A stretch of DNA of 64,000 bases. It comes from JAWLHU01 sp041690255. GTDB lineage: Bacteria; Bacillota; Sulfobacillia; Symbiobacteriales; Symbiobacteriaceae. Below, piece after piece: positions 47,957 to 55,170 of the stretch. The notes beneath the pieces are model-generated. The model saw nothing but the letters and a program-made list of their open reading frames with translations, did not search any database and was not told the DNA's origin. The translations under genes and the position numbers were made by a program. The DNA is taken from assembly GCA_041690255.1 (NCBI GenBank), contig JAWLHU010000019.1, positions 62,001 to 126,000 of the forward strand, given 5' to 3'. Numbering within the stretch: the first letter of the stretch is position 1; each line of letters opens with the position of its first letter.

Positions 47957-48766
47957 TCACCCCTGCGGCTGAGCGGCACTGGTTGTGGTCTCACAGTGTT
48001 GGTCATAGCGTTGGGCGAAGCGGGGCAGCGCAAAGAGAATGGCGAGAAGCAGTCCCATGGCGGGAGCAGGGGCAAACATGGAGAACGTGCCGGATGCTTG
48101 CATGGTGGCATAGGCCAGCGGCGCACCGGCCAGGAAGCCCAGTACTCCCGCACCGATGCCCAGCAGCCGAGCCCACGGCTTCAGGTGAATCATCCCGATT
48201 ACGGCGACACCCCAGGCGACGGCGCTTGCCCAGTTCAGTCGCTGAGCGGCCACGTAGATCGCCCTCCCCGTCACGATGATCCGATCGGTGCTTGCGATAC
48301 CGTTCATGAAGGTCAGCACATAGGTCATGCCGGCCAGCAGGCTGATCCCAGCGACCCAGAGCGCAAGCCGGCGGGTATGGAGGGCCATGATCGCCCAGCC
48401 CGCCATGTTGGCCAGGAAGATCCAGAGATAGCTGGGGAAGAGGCCACGGCTGGCGGGCGGGATCATCCAGAAGAAGGCACCCACCATGCTGACAACCGAG
48501 GCGATCACGCCCGCGGAGGATGCCCACTTTGCGTGGGTGAAGAAGCCGTACGCGGCCATCAGCCAGATCACGCCGCCGATCATGATCAGATCGTTCAGCC
48601 CCGGGAGGATCCAGCGAACGATCTCCGCTTCGTCAGGGCGCCCATGGGCGATCTCGGTCTCAAAGACCAGCCACCAGTCGGATACGAAGAGGTAGAACGC
48701 GACCAAGGTGTTCATTACAGCCACGAACAGCGATGACCATGCACTGACCTTGTCCCTAAGGGTCAC
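47957..48766 (-). CDS. polytopic membrane protein (paralog of the downstream gene)
   Basis: 269 residues, about eight helices. Clearly a duplicate of the 47084-47905 product, with NDLIMIGGVIWLMAAYGFF and IYVAAQRLNWASAVAWGV. Not recognised as a known family. GTG 48766 follows GGAGGA. Between haem O synthase and its paralog in one transcription unit, so the two could form a heterodimer associated with the haem protein. Confidence 0.6.
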   Translation of the reverse strand: MTLRDKVSAWSSLFVAVMNTLVAFYLFVSDWWLVFETEIAHGRPDEAEIVRWILPGLNDLIMIGGVIWLMAAYGFFTHAKWASSAGVIASVVSMVGAFFWMIPPASRGLFPSYLWIFLANMAGWAIMALHTRRLALWVAGISLLAGMTYVLTFMNGIASTDRIIVTGRAIYVAAQRLNWASAVAWGVAVIGMIHLKPWARLLGIGAGVLGFLAGAPLAYATMQASGTFSMFAPAPAMGLLLAILFALPRFAQRYDQHCETTTSAAQPQG

Positions 48767-48804
48767 GGTACATCTCCTCCTTCATCGGATTACTCCGGGT
48801 TGCG

Positions 48805-49689
48805 TCAAAGCCAGGTTGCGGCGCCAATCAGGAGCATGGAACCCATCATGTAGAGGGAGGCGAAGCGGAAGAGGCGGACATAGCGCTCCGGTGACGGGCG
48901 AATGGCGCTCCCAGCCGCCAGGCCCACCAGGGCAAGGCCGAGCAGGAGTGTCACCCGGATATAGCCCAGGGGGATCGCCAGCATGACCGCGGAAGCCACC
49001 ATGGCTGCGGCAGCCAGAACGGTCGATGCCAGGATGATCTGGTAGGTTTGCGATAAGCCATGGGTATTCGGGAAGACCGGCACACGGGCGGCAGCGTAGT
49101 CGGCCATATGCTTGATACTGAAACTCATGATGTGAGTGGGAATCCAGAGCAGGACCGCCAGCGCCAGGATGAGACCCAGGAGGTCCACCTGCCCGGTCCC
49201 CAGGACCCGACCAGCCAGCACGGGCATGCCGCCGGCGATGCCGCCCCAGATGATGGACCAGGGTGTCCGCCGCTTCAGCCACATGGTATAGATCACCACG
49301 TCGAAGAAGAGGCCGGCAGAGACCACCATGGCGTAGGCGGAGGAGAGCCTGAAGGCCCAGGCCAACCCCAGGCCCGATAGGATCAGGCCCAACGCCAGAG
49401 CCTCTCCGACATTCACCCGTCCGGATGGCAGAGGGCGTCCCCGGGTGCGGCACATCTGCCCGTCAATTTCCCGGTCCCAGATCATGTTGAGGACGGTACT
49501 CCCACTGATCGCGAGGAAGAGGCTGCCGAGGAGGCTCAGGGTCGACTCCCAGTAGGTAACCGGGCACCGACTGCTGGCGAAGCCCGCGAAACCGGTGAGC
49601 AGGAGAAGCGCCGTCTGAAGGCTCTTGATCAGGCTCCAATAATCCCTGAGCCGTTGCAGCCAGCCGGTGCCAACAGCGTGCGCCCGCAC
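48805..49689 (-). CDS. ctaB: protoheme IX farnesyltransferase (haem O synthase)-like
   Basis: 294 residues, about eight helices, UbiA superfamily. The motif LNMIWDREIDGQMCRTRGRPLPSG is that of CtaB/CyoE (NxxxDxxID..M.RT..RPL), and LLWIPTHIMSFSIKHMADY is the conserved W-x-x-x-HF-like second motif. It farnesylates haem B to haem O, needed by many haem-copper oxidases, which fits the oxidase-like gene two positions upstream. GTG 49689 follows GAGGAGGGGG; the longer frame to 49863 lies inside the upstream gene. Confidence 0.85.
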   Translation of the reverse strand: MRAHAVGTGWLQRLRDYWSLIKSLQTALLLLTGFAGFASSRCPVTYWESTLSLLGSLFLAISGSTVLNMIWDREIDGQMCRTRGRPLPSGRVNVGEALALGLILSGLGLAWAFRLSSAYAMVVSAGLFFDVVIYTMWLKRRTPWSIIWGGIAGGMPVLAGRVLGTGQVDLLGLILALAVLLWIPTHIMSFSIKHMADYAAARVPVFPNTHGLSQTYQIILASTVLAAAAMVASAVMLAIPLGYIRVTLLLGLALVGLAAGSAIRPSPERYVRLFRFASLYMMGSMLLIGAATWL

Positions 49690-49703
49690 GATGACCCCCT
49701 CCT

Positions 49704-50636
49704 CTACTGTGCGGATTGGACACAGCGGAAGCCGACATGTGGACTCACATAGGTGGGGGTCGCACTGTTGCGATACCAGACCCGGCTGTCCGATTCGTAC
49801 TGCGCCTTGCTTCCGCCCCGGATATAGCGATAGTGCTCCTCCAGGTAGATGTTCCCGGTCCACTCACCGGCGTTGCCGGCCATGTCATAGAGCCCGAAGA
49901 AACTGGGCGAGTCAACCGTCTGGAACTCGCCATAACGGCTGCCGTTGTAGAACCCAACCGGCGATGTGTCACTCCAACCTCCTTCCGTCTCAAAGGGGTC
50001 GCCGCTGTGGTAGTAGTTGGCGTTCGCGTGAGCGATCTCGGTGCCATGAGGATAGGGACGGGAATCGGTGCCGCGGGCGGCGTACTCCCACTCCTCCTCG
50101 GTCGGCAGGCGCCCGCCGATGGCCTGGCAGTAGGCTTGTGCGCCAAACCAGCTCACCATGGTCACCGGGTGATGCTCGTATCCCGACGTGATCGTGAACC
50201 CCTTCCCATCGTAGTGGATACGGCTGGCCGGATCCTCCAGGGGCAGATGGAGGTAGAAGCCAGGATCGATCCGCTCCTCGTGGCGCCCGCCGTGGAACTC
50301 ATCGCCCGCGTAATGACCCAGGACCGTGCCATCCTCCAGGCGAATCCGGCCGTGGTCCAGCGCATCCTGGAGGTACTGCAGATACTGGGCGTTGGTCACC
50401 TCGGTCGCCATGATAAGGAACTCGTCGAGGCTGATCATGTGCTCATGCTGCCCATAGCCGAACGACGCAGCGGGTATCGCCACCCAGGTCTCCGGATCGA
50501 CTCCAGGCTCGGTATGCAGACTCAGGCCTGGCGGGGTATCGGGATCCGCCCCGCACCCGGCGAGGACAGAGACGAGTGACAGACCAAGCAGGAGGCTGAC
50601 CATGCGGCGGGAGCGACTCTGAATTCGACCGATCAT
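49704..50636 (-). CDS. SUMF1/FGE-sulfatase domain lipoprotein (NirV-like)
   Basis: 310 residues. Lipoprotein signal with lipobox SVLAGCGAD, then a formylglycine-generating-enzyme-like domain: ATEVTNAQYLQYL, HHPVTMVSWFGAQAYCQAIGGRLPTEEEWEYAARG, YDMAGNAGEWTGN, YIRGGSKAQ and HVGFRCV. The active-site Cys pair of true FGE is not evident, so it may be a structural or maturation factor like NirV, which accompanies nitrite reductase. ATG 50636 overlaps the upstream stop (ATGA) with GAGGAGGAGG before it. It acts outside the membrane. Confidence 0.82.
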   Translation of the reverse strand: MIGRIQSRSRRMVSLLLGLSLVSVLAGCGADPDTPPGLSLHTEPGVDPETWVAIPAASFGYGQHEHMISLDEFLIMATEVTNAQYLQYLQDALDHGRIRLEDGTVLGHYAGDEFHGGRHEERIDPGFYLHLPLEDPASRIHYDGKGFTITSGYEHHPVTMVSWFGAQAYCQAIGGRLPTEEEWEYAARGTDSRPYPHGTEIAHANANYYHSGDPFETEGGWSDTSPVGFYNGSRYGEFQTVDSPSFFGLYDMAGNAGEWTGNIYLEEHYRYIRGGSKAQYESDSRVWYRNSATPTYVSPHVGFRCVQSAQ

Positions 50637-52108
50637 CGGGTGCCCTCCTCCTCTCCTCCACACTCTTGAGCTATCTCACGGGACCAGTGGCCCCGCCGGC
50701 GGAAGAGGTCGATCAGCCGCCAGAGCAGGAAGCCACCGAACAGGATCTCGGTGAGGCCCAGGCCCATATCGATCAGGAGCATCGTCCGGTTCACGAGCTG
50801 CTGCTCCAGGTACTCCGTGACGATCAGCCGCTTCATCTCGTAGATAAGGACGGCTCCAAAGGCCACGTCTGAGGCAATGATCAGGATCCAACCAAACCAC
50901 TGGCGCAGCCGCCCCTTCACGCCGGCCATGTCAGCGAAGCGCATCAGCAGAATTGTGCCGATCAGCGCGGCCAGGGTGTGCCAGTGTCCGACCAGCACGA
51001 TTCGTTCCTCGCGGTGTGGCCAGACCCGAAAGATCTCATCCAGCTTGACCGCCATGAAGATCCCCACGCCGCTGACGGTAAAGTTGAAGAAGATCATCTG
51101 CCAGAGCGGGCCGAACTTCAGCGGATCATGAAGCAGGGCGGACCACCACTGCCCCCGAGAGGGCTTTGTCATCCCCCGGGTGGCCAGCTGCTCCCGCGGC
51201 AGATGGGTAAAGCCGTAGATCACGAGGAGAAGCGCCGAGAGCATCCCCAGAGTCGAGCCGACGTAGATCACGTAGTGGGCGTAAGGGGTCACGGTGACTG
51301 ACCAGGCTCCGAGCGAAGTGATAATGATCCCCAGGACCATCAGGGGCATCCCGAGTTTGTGCGACCAACCCCGTTGGTTGAGCCAGCGGCCGATAATCAG
51401 CGAGGCGCCCATGCCGATCAGGGCCAGCATGATGTGCAGATGTCCGATAATCGCCTCCTGTAGAAGCGTCTTGTGTGGGTAGCGGACAATATCCTCACCC
51501 AGGAAGGCCTCAAAGCCGTTGCCGAAGTACATGCCTGCAACGGCGCCCAGGACAGCGGAGCCAAGGCTGAATACGGTCAGCATGAAGAAGGCGAAGCGCT
51601 CCTGGTCAGCCCCGCAGCGGAAATGGGCCCGCTCCGAATCGGTGACGTAGTACTCCTTACGGAAGGGCCACAGAGCGATCGCCAGGATAATCGCTGCCCA
51701 GACCAGCAACGCCATGCCGAGCAGGTAGAGGCCGTGCATGAACCAGTTGTGGCCGAAATAGCCAAAGCCTAGGCCCCCAACCATGGCTGTGATGTAGCCG
51801 GCCGTGACCGTTGCGTTGATCCTACGCCGCTCGGCGGTCGTCATTCTGAAGGCATCGGTCACCATGTAGACACAGATCGCGATGACCGCGTAGGCAATCG
51901 TGTGGTACAGAAGAACCAGCCGGCCATCTCGCTCTGCGGGATCAAGATCCATTCCCAGGTACTGCACGGTCAGATCGCGAACTCCCCAGTCCACCATGGG
52001 ACCAGAGAGAGTTCCCCAGATCGCCACCACCAATCCAATGAGGCCGGTCGCCAGGAGGATCAGCCCCCGCGTGGAGGTGAACAGGTATCGGGACCGAGGA
52101 GTCTCCAT
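50633..52108 (-). CDS. haem-copper-oxidase subunit I-like membrane protein
   Basis: 491 residues with about twelve to thirteen helices and many intramembrane histidines: YHTIAYAVIAICVYMV, HNWFMHGLYLLGMALL, QEAIIGHLHIMLALIGMG and GHWHTLAALIGTILL. The paired GHxH motifs recall subunit I of haem-copper oxidases and NO reductases, but the usual WFFGHPEVY and tandem HH are not seen, so this is a divergent member or a separate haem protein. ATG 52108 follows AGGAGAT. First gene of an operon with a SUMF1 lipoprotein, haem O synthase and two membrane proteins; an FNR-type box precedes it. Confidence 0.55.
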   Translation of the reverse strand: METPRSRYLFTSTRGLILLATGLIGLVVAIWGTLSGPMVDWGVRDLTVQYLGMDLDPAERDGRLVLLYHTIAYAVIAICVYMVTDAFRMTTAERRRINATVTAGYITAMVGGLGFGYFGHNWFMHGLYLLGMALLVWAAIILAIALWPFRKEYYVTDSERAHFRCGADQERFAFFMLTVFSLGSAVLGAVAGMYFGNGFEAFLGEDIVRYPHKTLLQEAIIGHLHIMLALIGMGASLIIGRWLNQRGWSHKLGMPLMVLGIIITSLGAWSVTVTPYAHYVIYVGSTLGMLSALLLVIYGFTHLPREQLATRGMTKPSRGQWWSALLHDPLKFGPLWQMIFFNFTVSGVGIFMAVKLDEIFRVWPHREERIVLVGHWHTLAALIGTILLMRFADMAGVKGRLRQWFGWILIIASDVAFGAVLIYEMKRLIVTEYLEQQLVNRTMLLIDMGLGLTEILFGGFLLWRLIDLFRRRGHWSREIAQECGGEEEGTR

Positions 52109-52173
52109 GCTACCATCTCCTGCCAATGTGCAATTCGGGGCATCGTGGTCCGGCCCACAGGGCTTCCACCCAC

Positions 52174-52216
52174 ACTATAAGGGGAGGCCCGCGTCGCCGA
52201 AGTTGCCCAAAGTCAA
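52174..52216 (-). promoter_or_regulatory. FNR/DNR-type box and -10 of the oxidase-like operon
   Basis: Minus strand TTGACTTTGGGCAA (52216-52203) matches TTGAC-N4-GTCAA at nine of ten positions; TATAGT lies at 52179-52174. The box centre is about 42 bases before the predicted start, the classical class II activator position. Confidence 0.55.
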
Positions 52217-52238
52217 CACTGCCGTGCCATGGGCACAA

Positions 52239-52280
52239 ATGAAGCGAGGGGACGGCCCTTCAGCCGTCCCCTCGCTTCAT
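52239..52280. terminator. 18-bp terminator after arsR
   Basis: ATGAAGCGAGGGGACGGC-CCTTCA-GCCGTCCCCTCGCTTCAT, perfect stem; ATTTGTG follows on the minus strand. Confidence 0.8.
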
Positions 52281-52290
52281 CGTATTTGAT

Positions 52291-52695
52291 TTACAGATGG
52301 AACTCGTCATGCATGAGTGTAGCCATCTCTCGTAGCGCCCGGCGGTTTAGCGAATAAAATGACCACTTCCCCCGAGACTCCTCCAACACCAGTCCAGCCT
52401 CCCGCAGGATTCGCAAGTGGTAGGAGACCTTGGACTGCCCCAGGTTGAACACCTCTTGAAATTCACAGACGCAGATGCCATCGGTCTCTTCGGATCCCGG
52501 CACGTTCATCGCCTTGAGTGTCGGAAATCCACATCTGGCCCGGCCATCTGCCAGCAACCGGACCATTCGGACTCGGATGGGGTCGGACAGGGCTTTCGCT
52601 AAGGCGACCATGCGCTCCATGGCATCGTTGGTACTCTCCGTATGTACAGCCGAGTCCCTTGTAAGATCAACGATCCTTCCCTGCAATCGATACAC
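52291..52695 (-). CDS. ArsR/SmtB family metalloregulator
   Basis: 134 residues. Winged HTH with ALAKALSDPIRVRMVRLLADG, ICVCEFQEVFNLGQSKVSYHLRILREAGLVLEESRGKWSFYSL. The CVC at the start of the recognition region matches the As(III)/metal site of ArsR-type repressors, with a further Cys in ARCGFP. No arsenic genes are nearby; upstream of a separate promoter for the oxidase operon. Start uncertain (GTG 52695, or TTG nine bases downstream). Confidence 0.85.
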   Translation of the reverse strand: MYRLQGRIVDLTRDSAVHTESTNDAMERMVALAKALSDPIRVRMVRLLADGRARCGFPTLKAMNVPGSEETDGICVCEFQEVFNLGQSKVSYHLRILREAGLVLEESRGKWSFYSLNRRALREMATLMHDEFHL

Positions 52696-52805
52696 CCCCT
52701 CCTAGATCATTTAGTTGTGAGGTTAGTCATAGCTTGCACAAGCCCAGTATAACCATCTAGCTGAGGCGATTCAATCAGTTTAGAAAAGGAGCCGCACAAA
52801 ATTTT

Positions 52806-52837
52806 CAGGACACCTGAGTCAGCACTCAGGTGTCCTG
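52806..52837 (-). terminator. 14-bp terminator
   Basis: CAGGACACCTGAGT-GCTG-ACTCAGGTGTCCTG, perfect stem after the 52850 stop, followed by AAAATTTTG on the minus strand. Confidence 0.75.
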
Positions 52838-52849
52838 CTCCTCCCTGGT

Positions 52850-53476
52850 CTAGTTGACCTGACCCTCAAGGTAGGTGAGTCTCTGCTGAGCGGCGGCCAG
52901 GCGATTCGCGATCCAGCTCTGGACCGCGGTATCAGTCGAGGTGGCGTTCGTGAAGAACTCTACGTCGTACTCCGCCACGGTGATCGCACCGGCAGGCCAC
53001 TCGTCGGTCAGCGTCTGGACGACTGCAAGCTTGCCCTGCTGCCAGTTGATCATGATCTGCTGCATCTCAATCCGCTGGTTGAGATAGGCGATTCGCGCCT
53101 CGTCCGTCGTGTTGGCAAGCTGAGCCTGCAGGCTGGCCAGCACGGCCTCGTGCTGAACCAGCATCTGCTCAATCTGTACCGCGTTGGCTGCCGGATCGTA
53201 GTTCTGCCCGGTGCAGAGGGTGCCGCCCATCATACCCTGACCGCCCATCCGGCCCTGACCGCCCATCATACCCTGGCCACCCATCCGACCCTTGGCAGCC
53301 ATGCGGCCCTGGGCACCCATCGTACCCTGAACGTAGGTACCTCCGGTCGCTGCCGACTGATAGGTAGGCTGCGCTGCGATACCGGTCCCGGGGCCGAAGC
53401 CTCGGGCCTCAGCAACCGCAGTGGCTCCCACCAGAAGGACAGCCATTGTGCCGACGATCATCCATGTGCGCTTCAT
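52850..53476 (-). CDS. secreted Gly/Met/Gln-rich protein of unknown function
   Basis: 208 residues. Signal peptide (MIVGTMAVLLVGATAVAEA), a repeat segment of about 45 residues built on GGQGMMGGQGRMGG, a single Cys (TLCTGQ), then a helical domain of about 120 residues with heptad-like spacing (QIEQMLVQHEAVLASLQAQLANTTDEARIAYLNQRI) resembling periplasmic metal- or stress-binding CpxP/Spy-like proteins only in general character. The Met-rich repeats might bind copper (inference). Alone between two terminators. Confidence 0.6.
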   Translation of the reverse strand: MKRTWMIVGTMAVLLVGATAVAEARGFGPGTGIAAQPTYQSAATGGTYVQGTMGAQGRMAAKGRMGGQGMMGGQGRMGGQGMMGGTLCTGQNYDPAANAVQIEQMLVQHEAVLASLQAQLANTTDEARIAYLNQRIEMQQIMINWQQGKLAVVQTLTDEWPAGAITVAEYDVEFFTNATSTDTAVQSWIANRLAAAQQRLTYLEGQVN

Positions 53477-53581
53477 TCATACATTCCTCCTCCGTGAAGT
53501 ATCTGGGGCTCCCTGGTTCCAATCGTACCGCTGTAGTGTGCAGTTCCTATGAGCGAGATGTGTAGGATTTGTGGAGAAGGG

Positions 53582-53625
53582 AAAACGGCCCCCGGACAGG
53601 TGGTCACCCACCCGGTCCGGAGGCC
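53582..53625 (-). terminator. terminator of the globin-coupled receptor gene
   Basis: GGCCTCCGGAC/GTCCGGGGGCC-type stem with one mismatch, followed by GTTTTCCC on the minus strand. Confidence 0.7.
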
Positions 53626-53635
53626 ATTCGCTGCG

Positions 53636-55027
53636 TTACGCTCCCCGGAGCATTCCTTCGGCCAGATGGCGGAGTTCCTCAGACTGTGCCGTCACCTCTT
53701 CCACCGCCGCACTTAACTGCTGAGCAGTGGCTGCGTTAGAGCCAGCCATGTTGTCCACGGCTGCCATGCGCTGGCGCAGGGCGTCGGCGGCCTTGGCGAG
53801 CGCCTGGAAGCGCCCGGCTGCCGCGTTCGAGTCCGAAACCACTGCCCCCACTCCCTGTTCGGTCTGGCGGGAGGCAGAGACCATGGATCGGCTTCCATCG
53901 CCCGTGATTGTTGCCAGCTTCTGCACCGCCTGGGCAGCATCGCGAGTGCGGTCGGCCAGCTTGCGGACCTCATCGGCGACCACGGCGAACCCCCGACCGT
54001 GCTCTCCGGCCCGAGCCGCTTCAATCGCTGCGTTCAGGGCAAGAAGGTTGGTCTGGGCTGCAATCTCCTCAATCTGAACCGTCAGCCCCCCAATCTCTGC
54101 AGTGCTGGCCTCGGTCTCACCAGCCAATCTGACCACGGTGGAAACCTGACCGGTCATCTCCCGCAGAGCGCTGGTCGAGCGGTTGACCAGCTCCTGGCCC
54201 TCGCTCCCAACCAGGGCGGCCTCCTGCGCCTCCTTGCTGGCCTCCCCCGCGATCTCAGCCTGTTGGGACGCCAGGAACGCCAGTTGGCTGACATCGTCGG
54301 CGGCCTGCTGCATCCCCTGGTTCAGGGTGACCGCCACATCGAGCAACCTGTGGGCGGCGTCCTGAAGGCGATCCTTCTCGGCCATCATACGGGATTGACT
54401 CTCTTCGATTGCCTGGTTGAAGAACCCCGTGTAGGCGCCCAGAGTCAGCATCTGGTCGAAGGCGAGGATCCGGTTAAATGAGACCAGCAACTCGGTCAGT
54501 TGATTGTGCGCCGTGCTAATGGCCGAAGTATCCAGGGGCTGAACGGGGCCGATGGGTGGGGGCATCTTCAAGCCCATGAGCGTCTTCACCGGGCGCAACT
54601 GCTCGGCAAGCGCAGCCATTCGGCTCTTGTGCTGCTCAGCGATCGGCTCAGTGATGCTGCGAGTTGTCCACTCCAGCGTCGCTCTGACGAAGGAGTCGGT
54701 GATCGCCGGGAACATGCCGGAGTACCAGTCGGGCGGGACACCGACCTTGTGATGGACCTGGCCAAGGTGAATCCGGTCACCGGCGTAAGTGTCATCAACG
54801 ACACCGGCGAAGAGCGTGAGGAAATACCGACCAAGAGTCTTACATAAGCTCTGTACGCTCGAATGATCGTTTACGACACGCATCATGTCGGGAGAGCGCC
54901 CCATTTGGGCATAAAAGTCCGTAGTAACCTGGGTCACTACCTCCTGTGCCATGGGCTTGGCTGCGGCCAGGCGGGCAAGGTCAGCATCAGTCAGTCCGAC
55001 AATCTGCCGAATCTCTCTCCAGTTCAA
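53636..55027 (-). CDS. hemAT: globin-coupled methyl-accepting chemotaxis protein (HemAT-like)
   Basis: 463 residues, soluble. Protoglobin sensor domain about 1-170 with the proximal His92 in HLGQVHHKVGVPPDWY; linker; methyl-accepting signalling domain about 230-463 with the conserved hairpin IEEIAAQTNLLALNAAIEAARAGEHGRGFAVVADEVRKLADR. HemAT binds O2 or related gases and controls CheA. No membrane segment. Stands alone, divergent from nothing and followed by a terminator. Function of oxygen sensing is inferred from the family. Confidence 0.92.
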   Translation of the reverse strand: MNWREIRQIVGLTDADLARLAAAKPMAQEVVTQVTTDFYAQMGRSPDMMRVVNDHSSVQSLCKTLGRYFLTLFAGVVDDTYAGDRIHLGQVHHKVGVPPDWYSGMFPAITDSFVRATLEWTTRSITEPIAEQHKSRMAALAEQLRPVKTLMGLKMPPPIGPVQPLDTSAISTAHNQLTELLVSFNRILAFDQMLTLGAYTGFFNQAIEESQSRMMAEKDRLQDAAHRLLDVAVTLNQGMQQAADDVSQLAFLASQQAEIAGEASKEAQEAALVGSEGQELVNRSTSALREMTGQVSTVVRLAGETEASTAEIGGLTVQIEEIAAQTNLLALNAAIEAARAGEHGRGFAVVADEVRKLADRTRDAAQAVQKLATITGDGSRSMVSASRQTEQGVGAVVSDSNAAAGRFQALAKAADALRQRMAAVDNMAGSNAATAQQLSAAVEEVTAQSEELRHLAEGMLRGA

Positions 55028-55170
55028 GACGGCACCCCCGCAAGATGTGTAGTTGTATTTATTGTACTAACAGTATAACTTGCTTGTGTTTGTGCGTAGT
55101 GGACAACACCTGGCGTGGGGGGGCAGTCTATCGTCGGAATTCGGACACTTCACTGTCCTGATCGGGACAC

